DNA of 64,000 nt from an uncultured Atopobium sp. (lineage in GTDB: Bacteria > Actinomycetota > Coriobacteriia > Coriobacteriales > Atopobiaceae): NCBI GenBank assembly GCA_938045565.1, contig CALIAZ010000045.1, positions 10,838-74,837 of the forward strand, given 5' to 3'. The notes beneath the pieces were generated by a model. That model had not been told where the DNA came from. It saw only the letters and a list, made by a program, of their open reading frames with translations, and did not search any database. Below, in pieces: positions 7,997-17,181 of the stretch; the first letter of the stretch is position 1, and each line of letters starts with the position of its first letter. The position numbers and the translations under genes are program-made.

Positions 7997-10262
7997 TCAG
8001 AGCCATCTGCAGATAGTAGACGTTTTCGCGTAGGTGAGCAGCAACTTCGCGGTCAATGATGCCCTCAGACTGAAGGCGCGAGATCTGGTCCAACTCAATG
8101 CGCAGTGCGTTTTCTGCCACATCATCGGCGTACTCGCGAGCATTGGCAATCTGTTGTCTAAAGTGCGGTGACATCTTATGTGAGCTCAGATTGTAAGGCA
8201 GTAGGTAGGAAACTTGAGTAGTACTAGAGCCGTGCTCATCGTTGATATTGATGCGGCTCCAAATAGACTCAATTGCCGACTCGTGGTCAATCATCAAGTT
8301 TGACGTAATGACCGCCATTTCTTCATCGTCGCCGTTTGCAATGCGCTCTAGTTCGTCGAGCCCTGCGTATTCCATCTCAAGTGCGTATAGACATGCCTGG
8401 TAGTAGGACTGGTCAGCATCCTCTAGATGTCTGATGCCACCATTGATGATGTGTTGTGCTGACAGCTTAAGCTCGTGGAGAGCAACGGCAAACCGTGAGC
8501 GGTGGTTCGTCTTTGCAGCAATGTTTGCAATAGGTCCATAATAACCCACTGACCTGCGGATTGAAGTAATGTCATCGACAATTTGGTCCCATGGAATGGG
8601 GTTGTTGGTCTTAACGTGACGCTTGCGAAGCTCCTCAAGGCATTTCCGTTGGACTTCTGTCTCGTGAAGTATTACTTCTTTCATCAGTTTGCCCGAGTCG
8701 GGCGCGGTAATACGAGAAGCAAATAGGCGGTTGGTATAGCGCGTGATGGTCAAACGAAGAGCAGGTAGATACTCTGACACGGGGTTTTCCGACTGCAGCA
8801 TGCTCCTGAGCTCGGCGAGAGTGGCTTCTAAAACGGCAATCTCTCCCTTGTGGAGACGCTCGGGCAGGTCAGAGTCTGCATCAGGGGACTTGGACAGCAC
8901 GGGCAGCAGATTGTCTGCCAAGAGCAACGTGGCGAGAATAACGCCGGCGGCAATGGTAATTAACAGATCCCTCTGTGGAAATGCTGCTCCAGACTGAGTT
9001 GCCAGCGGCAAGGTGAGGATAATCGACAACGTTACCGCGCCTTTTGCACCCGCAATGGTGGTGACCAGTACGTTTTTAATGAGCTCGGCAGATGTGATAG
9101 AGATAGGCTTTGGAGTACACGTGGCTTTGGGTTGGTTGAGGGGTTGCTCAGCACTTTGAGTAGAGTCCAGTTCAGAGTGCTGCTCGACGGTATTCTCGCC
9201 ATCGTCCTTCTCGTTGTCTTTACCAGTGCAGAGGTGTCCACCTTTGTGGAGTTTGTGAGTTTCCAGCGCGTAGAGCCATGCAAAGCGGACGCCATGCATA
9301 AACAGAGTGATTGCAGCAACAATACCTAGAATCTGAAGGATATTAAGGCCACCGTTAGTACCAGGGAGTACGGCAAGTGGAAGCTGCATTCCTAGGAAGA
9401 CAAAGATGGTGCCGTTAATGAGGAAGCTTATGACTTTCCATGTGGAATCGGACACTAGCTTCTGTCTTGCTACCAGCGCTTTATTGTGTTGTCTGCGAGG
9501 AAGTGCAATTACCAAGCCCGCTGCTACAACGGCAAGTACACCAGAAACGTGAAAGGTTTCGGCAAGAAGATAGACAAGAAATGGCGTGAGTACTTCGTAG
9601 AGGACGTTTGCAACAGTGTCCTCATAGCCCAATCTGCCAAGCATTGTGTTGATGGCAGAGAAGGCAAAGCCTGTGACAATTCCCACTGCCACGCCGCCTA
9701 CAAAAAGCACCGTGAATGAACCTGCTGCGTCTATCAGTGAAAACGTGCCCGTAATAGCTGCTGCAACGGAGAATTGGAATGCAACAACGCCAGACGCGTC
9801 GTTGATTAGGGACTCTCCAGAAAGAAGTGTCTGCTGGCGATGGGTTAGATGAATGTTTGATTTAAGTGCAGTAACGGTGGCCGCATCCGTTGGTCCAAGC
9901 GCTGAGGCAAGTGCAAAAGCTGCAGCTAGGGGGATTGAGGGAACCATAAGATGAAGGGCGTAGCCGACCGAGAGAACACTGACAATTACTAGTGCAATTG
10001 CTAACGACAAAATACTGTTCAAGTTGAGAAGAAGTGCACGGATGTTGGTTTCTCTCGTCTCGTTGAAGAGGAGCGGAGCAATGAAGACCAGCATAAAGAG
10101 CTCGGATTCCAGATGCACTTCCTGGACGCTGGGTAAAACGAGCGCCACCAATAAGCCGATGACCACCTGGATTACCGGGATGGAAACGTTGACAAACTTG
10201 TCGATGACCGAGGAAGCTGCGACGCACGTTAAAACGATGAGCACAAATTCAAATGTCTCCAA
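7989..10262 (-). CDS. Na+/H+ antiporter, CPA1/NhaP family
   Basis: A 757-residue membrane transporter. About 430 residues form 12-13 membrane helices, with the CPA1 features ALASALGPTDAATVTAL and SLINDASGVVAFQF (the buried Asp of the ion site), interrupted by a hydrophilic cytoplasmic loop (about 335-385), and followed by a long helical cytoplasmic tail (about 470-757) typical of this subgroup. It exchanges Na+ or K+ for protons. TTG is the likely start, with GGAAGGAAG a few bases upstream; the next gene overlaps its stop. Confidence 0.93.
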   Translation of the reverse strand: METFEFVLIVLTCVAASSVIDKFVNVSIPVIQVVIGLLVALVLPSVQEVHLESELFMLVFIAPLLFNETRETNIRALLLNLNSILSLAIALVIVSVLSVGYALHLMVPSIPLAAAFALASALGPTDAATVTALKSNIHLTHRQQTLLSGESLINDASGVVAFQFSVAAAITGTFSLIDAAGSFTVLFVGGVAVGIVTGFAFSAINTMLGRLGYEDTVANVLYEVLTPFLVYLLAETFHVSGVLAVVAAGLVIALPRRQHNKALVARQKLVSDSTWKVISFLINGTIFVFLGMQLPLAVLPGTNGGLNILQILGIVAAITLFMHGVRFAWLYALETHKLHKGGHLCTGKDNEKDDGENTVEQHSELDSTQSAEQPLNQPKATCTPKPISITSAELIKNVLVTTIAGAKGAVTLSIILTLPLATQSGAAFPQRDLLITIAAGVILATLLLADNLLPVLSKSPDADSDLPERLHKGEIAVLEATLAELRSMLQSENPVSEYLPALRLTITRYTNRLFASRITAPDSGKLMKEVILHETEVQRKCLEELRKRHVKTNNPIPWDQIVDDITSIRRSVGYYGPIANIAAKTNHRSRFAVALHELKLSAQHIINGGIRHLEDADQSYYQACLYALEMEYAGLDELERIANGDDEEMAVITSNLMIDHESAIESIWSRININDEHGSSTTQVSYLLPYNLSSHKMSPHFRQQIANAREYADDVAENALRIELDQISRLQSEGIIDREVAAHLRENVYYLQMALSE

Positions 10263-10308
10263 CTGACTTCCTTCCTGGTCGTAGGGGGCAATGAGGTGTA
10301 CCTCGCAG

Positions 10309-11445
10309 CTACAAAACCCCTAGGAAGAAGAATACGTAGTCGAGGACGTTAATCAATATATAAATGCTAGCAAAAACCAGATACGGCCAGAGGTGCGCTT
10401 TAGTGATTGCAATAAACTCGCGAATAAATGCTGTAGGCCAGTACCAGCCTTTTGTATGAGATCCAATACCGTCTGCTTTAAGGCCCAAATTGTGAGCGTA
10501 TTCAGCGCAACGGAAAACGTGGAAATCGCTGGTAACAACTGCAGTAGTGAAGTCGGCGCTTATGGTAGAAGCCGCGGAAGAACTGCTGAATGCGCTTGCG
10601 TCAGCGCTGATGGCACCGGCAGCTGCTGTCCAGTCGTTGTTGATAATGCCTATCGAGTATTTAAGATTTTCCCAGGTAGTGGCTGACTTGTCTTCCATAA
10701 GGATTGCATCGAGTGGAACGTCCTTCTCCAGAAGATAATCACGCATAGCTTGAGCCTCGGAGACAACTTCATCAGCACCTTGACCTCCGGAAACAACAAA
10801 CTTTCCGTGTTGATGCTGCTTGTTCCAAAGTTCAAGGGCCTTGTCTATTCTGCCTGCAAGCAGAGGAGTTGGTCGTGGACCATCAAGTCCGGCGCCATGA
10901 ATAATGATGTAATCATAGGTGCGGCGACGGGGAAGGATTCGGTATATCCATGAATAGAACAGCAAAGCTACAAAGGTAAACGAGAACCACAAGCCTTCAA
11001 GCATAAAAAGCCCCAGTAAAACGACAACAACGCGGTGAGTATCTGGGTCCAAATTATTTACGATAGCGGGAGAAGCAATGAGCAGGATAAGGAATCCAGC
11101 CATCAATAACGGCAGCATCGATGTCAGTGAAAATCCATTATTTTTTACAACAACTATGGTGTTAATTAATAAGAAAATAATGGTCAGAAAAGGTGTTAGT
11201 AACACAAGAGCAATTAAAATTAATCCAAGAATATAGTTGTTAAACCTCAATACTAGAAGAACCGAGGACCATGCAAGAGCCGCAAATAGAAAAAGTGCAT
11301 TGCGGAACTGTCGAGGCTCTTTGATAAAGGAGTAAATAAAAAGCACACCTGGAACAACCGCCGGAGCCAGTAAAAGCGCAATTGAAACTATATATTCCCA
11401 GTTAAAATGAGCTCCTGCGTCTCTCAATAGGTTGTCTATAGGCAT
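10309..11445 (-). CDS. YdcF/SanA-like membrane protein (DUF218)
   Basis: About 378 residues: six or so N-terminal membrane helices (1-180), then a soluble DUF218 domain (about 190-340) with YDYIIIHGAGLDG, VVSGGQGADE, a Thr/Ser-rich MEDKSATTWENL and VVTSDFHVFRC, then a final membrane helix. The family (ElyC, SanA, YdcF) is linked to cell-envelope maintenance; the biochemical role is not settled. The start at 11445 (MPIDNLL) is preferred because GGAAGG lies 7 bases before it; ATG 11451 is too close to that site. Confidence 0.88.
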   Translation of the reverse strand: MPIDNLLRDAGAHFNWEYIVSIALLLAPAVVPGVLFIYSFIKEPRQFRNALFLFAALAWSSVLLVLRFNNYILGLILIALVLLTPFLTIIFLLINTIVVVKNNGFSLTSMLPLLMAGFLILLIASPAIVNNLDPDTHRVVVVLLGLFMLEGLWFSFTFVALLFYSWIYRILPRRRTYDYIIIHGAGLDGPRPTPLLAGRIDKALELWNKQHQHGKFVVSGGQGADEVVSEAQAMRDYLLEKDVPLDAILMEDKSATTWENLKYSIGIINNDWTAAAGAISADASAFSSSSAASTISADFTTAVVTSDFHVFRCAEYAHNLGLKADGIGSHTKGWYWPTAFIREFIAITKAHLWPYLVFASIYILINVLDYVFFFLGVL

Positions 11446-12028
11446 GCACATTCCTTCCGTGATTGCCAGTTTTCTCCTTTAAATGAAGTTTATTTGGCGA
11501 GAAACCCGTCTACAAGAATTATACCAGCAAGCTCAAAAGGGTTGAATTTGCGTGATGGTTCGTTCGTAATGCGCTACTCTGTTACCGAAGTGCCGGTGCG
11601 TGCCACTCGGCATTGCTCACATACAACAGAAGGATGGATAGTTGCCTTTTTGATTCGGCGAGCGGTTACCGTTCGCCGATAAGCGTTGCTTTTTATCGGT
11701 CAGAGGCTTGGTAAGCGGCATGTTAGTGTGCATATTGTTTACGTGCGTAAATATCAGATATTTGTAAATTGCATTTCTCGGTAACTAAATATTCATGAAA
11801 GTCTGTTCACCCTTTCACGGGTTCGTTCTAGATTTAACAAAATTTATCTTTGAAAATGTATTACGTGAATGTTCGTTTTTTGTTTTGTAGAGGACCCAGT
11901 TGTGGCTTCAACAAAGCAGCGAGCTTTTGCAAATTGTTTATGGTCCTCGTCAGTGTCACGCGTATAGCGTGCTCCTCCACGAGGTAGGTAGTGTTTCATT
12001 GTTAGAAACACAGATTTAGGAGGGTTTT
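11446..12028. other. Noncoding stretch with hairpins before the dehydrogenase
   Basis: About 580 bases with no credible gene. It holds an 11-bp hairpin (11655-11665 with 11669-11679, TCGGCGA...TCGCCGA), an inverted repeat TTTACG-TG-CGTAAA near 11737-11750, the pair GAGGACC/GGTCCTC (about 11889 and 11942) that would close a large leader stem-loop, and a 7-bp hairpin GTGTTTC/GAAACAC (11991-11997 with 12005-12011) just before the ribosome binding site of the next gene. Together these suggest a structured mRNA leader, but I cannot assign a known riboswitch class. Confidence 0.4.
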
Positions 12029-13087
12029 ATGAAGGGTTATGCAATGCTCAAGATCGGCGAGTCCGGCTGGATTGAGAAGGAGACGCCAAAGTGTGGTCCT
12101 CTGGACGCAATCTGCAAGCCACTTGCGGTCGCAATTTGTACTTCTGATATTCATACTCTGTGGGAGGGCGCAATCGGCGACCGTCATAACATGATTCTTG
12201 GTCATGAGTGCTCTGCAGAGGTTGTTGAGGTTGGTGAGTGCGTCAAGGACTTCAAGCCTGGCGACCGCGTCCTTGTTCCTGCAATTACTCCAGATTGGAA
12301 TTCTCTTGAGGCTCAGGCTGGCTACTCCATGCACTCCGGTGGCATGCTTGCTGGCTGGAAGTTCTCCAACTTCAAGGATGGCGTCTTTTCTGAGCACTTC
12401 CATGTAAACGATGCTGACGGTAACTTGGCTCACATGCCAGAGGGTATGGACCCAGCAGATGCTTGTATCCTTTCCGACATGGTTCCAACTGGTTTCCATG
12501 CAGTTGAGCTTGCTGGCGTTGAGTTTGGCGACACCGTCTTGGTTATTGGCATTGGACCTGTAGGCCTGATGTCCGTTGCTGGTGCTGCACTTCACGGTGC
12601 TTCTCGCATCATTGCTGTTGGTACCCGTCCAGTCTGCGTTGAGGCAGCTAAGGGCTACGGTGCAACCGACTTCATCTCCTACAAGGACGGCCCAATCTGG
12701 GAGCAGGTCATGGAGCTTACCGGCGGCAAGGGCGTTGACCGCGTCTGCGTCGACGGCGGCGGCTGCGAGACCTTCGAGGACGCTGTCAAGGCACTCAAGC
12801 CTGGCGGAAAGATTGGTAACGTCAACTACCTCGGTTCCGGCGACTACGTCAACATTCCTCGCGTCGAGTGGGGCGTTGGTATGGGCCACAAGGACATCCG
12901 TGGCGGCCTCATGCCTGGCGGCCGTCTGCGCATGGAGAAGCTCTCCAGCCTGGTCACTTCTGGCCGTCTTGACCTTCACCCAGAGGTTACTCACCTCTAT
13001 CACGGCTGGGATCACCTCGAGGAGGCTCTCTTCACCATGCGTGATAAGCCAGCTGACCTCATCAAGCCAGTTGTTGTTATCGACTAG
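12029..13087 (+). CDS. adh: NADP-dependent secondary alcohol dehydrogenase
   Basis: A 352-residue medium-chain zinc dehydrogenase closely resembling the clostridial/Thermoanaerobacter isopropanol dehydrogenases from the first residues (MKGYAMLKIGESGWIEK). The catalytic zinc ligands C37 and H59 and the Asp of LSDMVPTGFHA (about 150) are present, as is the GIGPVG dinucleotide loop followed by VGTRPVC, which marks NADP(H) preference in that group. It interconverts ketones and secondary alcohols and would recycle NADPH during fermentation. AGGAGGG precedes the ATG; it is a single-gene unit closed by a strong terminator. GC at third positions is high, as for an expressed core gene. Confidence 0.93.
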   Translation: MKGYAMLKIGESGWIEKETPKCGPLDAICKPLAVAICTSDIHTLWEGAIGDRHNMILGHECSAEVVEVGECVKDFKPGDRVLVPAITPDWNSLEAQAGYSMHSGGMLAGWKFSNFKDGVFSEHFHVNDADGNLAHMPEGMDPADACILSDMVPTGFHAVELAGVEFGDTVLVIGIGPVGLMSVAGAALHGASRIIAVGTRPVCVEAAKGYGATDFISYKDGPIWEQVMELTGGKGVDRVCVDGGGCETFEDAVKALKPGGKIGNVNYLGSGDYVNIPRVEWGVGMGHKDIRGGLMPGGRLRMEKLSSLVTSGRLDLHPEVTHLYHGWDHLEEALFTMRDKPADLIKPVVVID

Positions 13088-13121
13088 GTAACCAAACAGG
13101 TAGCGTGATTTAGTACGTTTA

Positions 13122-13158
13122 AGCTGGCGAGAAGTTCGGTTTTCTCGCCAGCTTTTTG
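13122..13158 (+). terminator. Terminator made of an inverted TGGCGAGAA pair
   Basis: AGCTGGCGAGAA pairs perfectly with TTCTCGCCAGCT around the loop GTTCGGTT and is followed by TTTTTG. Both arms contain the dispersed 9-mer TGGCGAGAA (13125-13133 and 13142-13150), the arrangement in which Neisseria uptake sequences serve as terminators. Confidence 0.92.
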
Positions 13159-13280
13159 CGTTGGTGGGCGCCAAACGCGCCGGTAGGGACCGGTGAAACG
13201 CGCTGGTAGGGTTCGGCGAAACGCGGCGGCAGAGCCAACAAGAGCGCGACGCCAACGGAGTTTAGGAAGCGGTTGTATTC

Positions 13281-14396
13281 ATGAAAATCCTTGTTGTATC
13301 AGGCTTTCTTGGAGCTGGTAAAACCACCTTCATTCAGGAGCTCGTGCGCCGGACTGGGCGTGATTTTGCTATCTACGAGAATGAATATGGCCAGGCAGAC
13401 ATCGATGCGCGTCGCTTGAGACAGGACTCCGATCTCAAGGTTTGGGAGTCTACCGAGAATTGTATTTGCTGCTCGGGCAAGCAGGATTTTGCGACGTCGG
13501 TGCTGACCATTTCAAACACCATCGACCCCGAGTATTTAATTGTTGAACCAACTGGCGTGGCTAAGCTGCAGAGCATTCTTGATAACGTGAATCAGGTGGC
13601 CTGGGAACGCATTAGTTTGCTGGCGCCGGTTACCGTGGTCGACGCCGTTTCGTGGCAGAATCAGCGCACCGATTTTCCAGAGATTTTTGACAACCAGCTG
13701 AGCGCCGCCGCGAGCGTGGTGATTTCAAAGCTTGCTCCAGGTAGCGAGGATGCCGCCGAGCCCATCAAACAGTTTGCGGCAGAGATAAATCCGCAGGCAG
13801 AAGTCATTGCGGAGCCCTCGTATGCTGATATTCCCGACGAGTGGTGGAATGGCCTTCTGACGCGCGCGCTTGACGGTTCTGTTCTTAAAGATCTAGCTAG
13901 CGAGAAGGACGAGGGGCCTGATCTGGAAACTATGGCGCTAACTCATGCTGAGCTTCCAAGTCCAACGCACTTGATATGGCTTTTGGATGCGGCGTCGGCT
14001 GGCGTTTTTGGAAAGCTTACTCGCGCAAAGGGCACGCTGCCGTGCGGCAATCAGTGGGTCAAGTTTGACCTGGTAGAGCGTGCGTGGGCAATTACGGATG
14101 ACGAGGCTCAGGAAGAGTCTAGGTGTGTGTTTATTGGCCGCGATCTGCTGCGTCATGGACTTCGTGAAGCGTTTGTACCGGCGTTCTGGCACGAGCAGTC
14201 GGACCTTGCTGATGAGCATGACCATTCACATTGCGATCACGAGCACGGTCATTGCGTACACGAACACTGTGATCACGAGCATAGCCACTGCGAGCACGAG
14301 GACCACGAGCGCGGGCATTGTGAGCACAAACATGATCACTTCGAACATGGTAGTCACGTTGACCATGAATGTGATAGGCGTGGTCACGAACGGTAG
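13281..14396 (+). CDS. COG0523 GTP-dependent metal chaperone, His-rich tail
   Basis: A 371-residue P-loop GTPase of the CobW/ZNG group. It has GFLGAGKTT (Walker A), ENEYGQADIDA (switch), ENCICC (the metal-binding CxCC motif, residues about 63-66) and EPTGVAK. The last 60 residues are a run of His, Cys, Asp and Glu (HDHSHCDHEHGHC and similar), a metal-binding tail. The family hands metal ions, often zinc, to client proteins at the cost of GTP. The gene lies downstream of a zinc-dependent dehydrogenase, but a link to it is speculation. The stop abuts the stop of the convergent helicase gene. Confidence 0.9.
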   Translation: MKILVVSGFLGAGKTTFIQELVRRTGRDFAIYENEYGQADIDARRLRQDSDLKVWESTENCICCSGKQDFATSVLTISNTIDPEYLIVEPTGVAKLQSILDNVNQVAWERISLLAPVTVVDAVSWQNQRTDFPEIFDNQLSAAASVVISKLAPGSEDAAEPIKQFAAEINPQAEVIAEPSYADIPDEWWNGLLTRALDGSVLKDLASEKDEGPDLETMALTHAELPSPTHLIWLLDAASAGVFGKLTRAKGTLPCGNQWVKFDLVERAWAITDDEAQEESRCVFIGRDLLRHGLREAFVPAFWHEQSDLADEHDHSHCDHEHGHCVHEHCDHEHSHCEHEDHERGHCEHKHDHFEHGSHVDHECDRRGHER

Positions 14397-17123
14397 CTAC
14401 TTTAAAGGTGAGATTACTCGTTTTTTAGTGGACGTATGGTCTTGTTTGTTTGCGAGTGCTTTTATGCGAGCATCAAGGAGTATCCGCCGCCCTTCTCCAC
14501 TGCGTGTATAAATAAGCTCGTAATTTCTAAGTTTGCTACTTATGCAGTTTGCAAATTCTTGAGCATCGGATTTATTTTTACTAAATAAGCTTGGCACAGC
14601 AAAATAGCTGGTTTGACCACTTACTTTATGACGAGCTTTAAGAATATAACGTTGATTTTCGATTGGTGCAAAGAACTCAAGAACGGTATTTGTAAAGATT
14701 GCTTTTTCTCGATTGGTTCCGCCTTTGAGGAATACTTCTGTTGAAACTGCATGTTTATCGTGTTGGATGGCTTGTACATCAGTTTGTTGAGTTTGGATAA
14801 AATTTTTATTTAGAAGTGCTTTCTGGATAGATTTACCAAGTATTTTTAATCGTTTATAAGGGCTACGATAAAGAAAATATCTTAACCATAAAAGTCCCAG
14901 TATAATCAGCAAAAATGAGGCAATATTTATAGGAACTTGGTCAGACCTGCTTCTGATTGATTGAAAGATATAAAAGACAATATCGGATGCCATTGTTGCG
15001 AGAGTCAAAAGAAGTAATTTCTGGGCATCCCAAAATTCTGCATGAGGGATTATTTTGTTATCAATTTTGATTTCTTGTACTACTTCCATGTCGTCGTAAA
15101 TTGGAAGTGCTTCTCGCCAACCCTCTTTGAGGTTTTGGCGAAGCCTTGAGCGCAAAAGAGTCTGTTCATTAAGACGCGTTAGATTCTCTTTGGTGAAGGT
15201 AATAAATCCAAAATTAAAGCGTTCAATTCCTGATTCGATAACGTTTTCTGTATAACTAAGACCCAAAAATTGTTGCATACGACGGTTCAGAAGTTCCATG
15301 TCCGGGCTATCGCCATCAAAGCGAGTGTTTGCCCATGTAGAAGAGGATTCAAATGGATTATTTGCGGTATTTTTTGATATATTGACGGAAATAAGATGCC
15401 ATATATTACTGGTCTTATCAGGATTATTTGGCATAACACGAATTGCACGTCCTCGCATTTGATTGCTTAGCATAAAGCTACCTACGAAGCTTGCCAGAAC
15501 AAGTGAATTAATGCAGGGTGCGTCCCAACCTTCTCCAAGTAGAGATTTTGTTCCAATAACAACCTGGATAAAGCCTTCTTGGAAGAGCTGTGTAACAGCA
15601 CCAACTAAATCGTGTTGGTCTCCAAATAGGTAAACTTTGAGATAGTCATTAGGGTTTAAACATCCAACTGGTAAGAATTTCAGGCGATCTGCATCAAGAA
15701 GATCTTCTAATCGGTGCCGAGCAGCCGTTGGAATAATAACAAGACTTCCGGTAAGAACAGCAAGAGCTACTGGTATTTGCTGCTTTACGGTTTCTCTACG
15801 GATGGATTCAAAAAAAGAAAGTGTTCCAAGTTGGGTTAATTTTGCATTTTCGTCGCCTAGACGTGGCTCAAAGTCTTTACGGATATAGTCAGTAAGTATG
15901 AGCTGGCGTAGATTAGCGCCGAGTGACTGATATTCAGAGGAGAAAATCTCCTGAACAGCTTTAAGTTTTCCAAGAGATTGTGTTAAGAGAAGATCCCGCT
16001 CTTTATTTCGACAAAGTTTGACTTGCTTTCGTTCAATTAAACCAGCAGAACGCAATTGATGCTTTATCTGTTTGACTTCGTCTTTTGTAAAGTCATACCA
16101 GTGAGGAACTGTAAAAAGAGCTCCTTGCAGCAAAATTTCAAACCATTCAAGGTTCAAAGGAGGAAGCTTTTTTACTGCGAGAAGTTGCTGGAAGTTTTTT
16201 GGATATGAGCATCCCTTGCTATGCAAGAAAATAAGTGTAGCTGAAAGGAATTTTGGCTCTTCAAGTAGCTCGTCAATACTAATTTGACCAGTAAGAGCAG
16301 CACAGTCCTGTATTTTTTCGATGAATAGATTGTCGGATGATATATCGTGGAGAACTTTCTCTTTTTGTATATCGATGGCCTTAAGTTGCTTTTTCTCTTC
16401 TCGGGTGGGGAACGAAAAATATACGTAATCTTGATGAGGACAGAGGCTATTTTCTTTAACTAGTTCAGGCACGGTTATTTCTTCGTCAATCTGACCACAC
16501 ATAGTAATGTAGCGTTTCCAGAGTGCCGGATCGTCATCATAAGGTGGAGTTGCTGTAAGAGAGATCATGTGTATGTTGGTAAACGAATTGCGGAATGTTT
16601 CTAAACTCTTCCACCATTCATTTCTAAGATGATGACATTCGTCTAGACAAAGAGTTCCTAATGCATGTTCTTTAAAGGTTGCTACAACATCAAATCCCTG
16701 ATAATCAAAGTGCTCAATTTCAGCTTGATCATCGGTGTCTTCAGCTCTCGATTCTCCTTTGAGCTGGTTCATTGCACTGTGAAGAGCTTGATACGTTGCA
16801 ATGGTAATGAGTTTTGGGTTTTTTAAATCTTGGGAGATGAGCTGTTCTGCGTGTGAAGGATTGGCGAGAAAAGCTGTGGTAATCCTATCAACCCATTGCT
16901 GTCGTATGGTAACCGTTGGCGCCAAGACTAAGGTTGGCTGTCCAAACTGCTTAATGAATTCGATACCAAGAGTTGTTTTTCCAGAACCTGGAGCTGCAAC
17001 AAGATGTATATGACCATCTGCCATATACGTTTTGCAGCTATCTAACACGCGTTGCTGATAGCGTCTCCACTGTCCATTGAATGACAGTTCCTGAAATACT
17101 TGTTGTGTAGTATTTGCGTGCAA
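14397..17123 (-). CDS. SF2 DEAD/DEAH helicase with membrane segments
   Basis: A 908-residue superfamily 2 helicase-like protein: Walker A VAAPGSGKTT (about residue 42), LDECHH (motif II), SLTATPP (motif III), and in the second RecA domain VVIGTKSLLGEGWDAP and SNQMRGRAIRV (motif VI). Unusually, the C-terminal third carries two hydrophobic stretches (around residues 700-740, with SFLLIILGLLWLRYFLY) likely to span the membrane, followed by a basic domain. The start is TTG, with GGAG upstream. Base composition is lower in GC than the flanking genes. Stand-alone helicases of this type are common in accessory regions; a defence role is possible but not shown. Confidence 0.83.
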   Translation of the reverse strand: MHANTTQQVFQELSFNGQWRRYQQRVLDSCKTYMADGHIHLVAAPGSGKTTLGIEFIKQFGQPTLVLAPTVTIRQQWVDRITTAFLANPSHAEQLISQDLKNPKLITIATYQALHSAMNQLKGESRAEDTDDQAEIEHFDYQGFDVVATFKEHALGTLCLDECHHLRNEWWKSLETFRNSFTNIHMISLTATPPYDDDPALWKRYITMCGQIDEEITVPELVKENSLCPHQDYVYFSFPTREEKKQLKAIDIQKEKVLHDISSDNLFIEKIQDCAALTGQISIDELLEEPKFLSATLIFLHSKGCSYPKNFQQLLAVKKLPPLNLEWFEILLQGALFTVPHWYDFTKDEVKQIKHQLRSAGLIERKQVKLCRNKERDLLLTQSLGKLKAVQEIFSSEYQSLGANLRQLILTDYIRKDFEPRLGDENAKLTQLGTLSFFESIRRETVKQQIPVALAVLTGSLVIIPTAARHRLEDLLDADRLKFLPVGCLNPNDYLKVYLFGDQHDLVGAVTQLFQEGFIQVVIGTKSLLGEGWDAPCINSLVLASFVGSFMLSNQMRGRAIRVMPNNPDKTSNIWHLISVNISKNTANNPFESSSTWANTRFDGDSPDMELLNRRMQQFLGLSYTENVIESGIERFNFGFITFTKENLTRLNEQTLLRSRLRQNLKEGWREALPIYDDMEVVQEIKIDNKIIPHAEFWDAQKLLLLTLATMASDIVFYIFQSIRSRSDQVPINIASFLLIILGLLWLRYFLYRSPYKRLKILGKSIQKALLNKNFIQTQQTDVQAIQHDKHAVSTEVFLKGGTNREKAIFTNTVLEFFAPIENQRYILKARHKVSGQTSYFAVPSLFSKNKSDAQEFANCISSKLRNYELIYTRSGEGRRILLDARIKALANKQDHTSTKKRVISPLK

Positions 17124-17181
17124 GATGTATGCTCCATGATTTTGACTTGGATTGTTTTTTTTGGTCTAACGGGTTTCTCGG

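Noticed and set aside
12002..13255. Long open frame (417 codons) on the minus strand
   Set aside because: It lies opposite the alcohol dehydrogenase, whose biased codons leave the complementary frame open. Its translation has no recognisable family or ribosome binding site.
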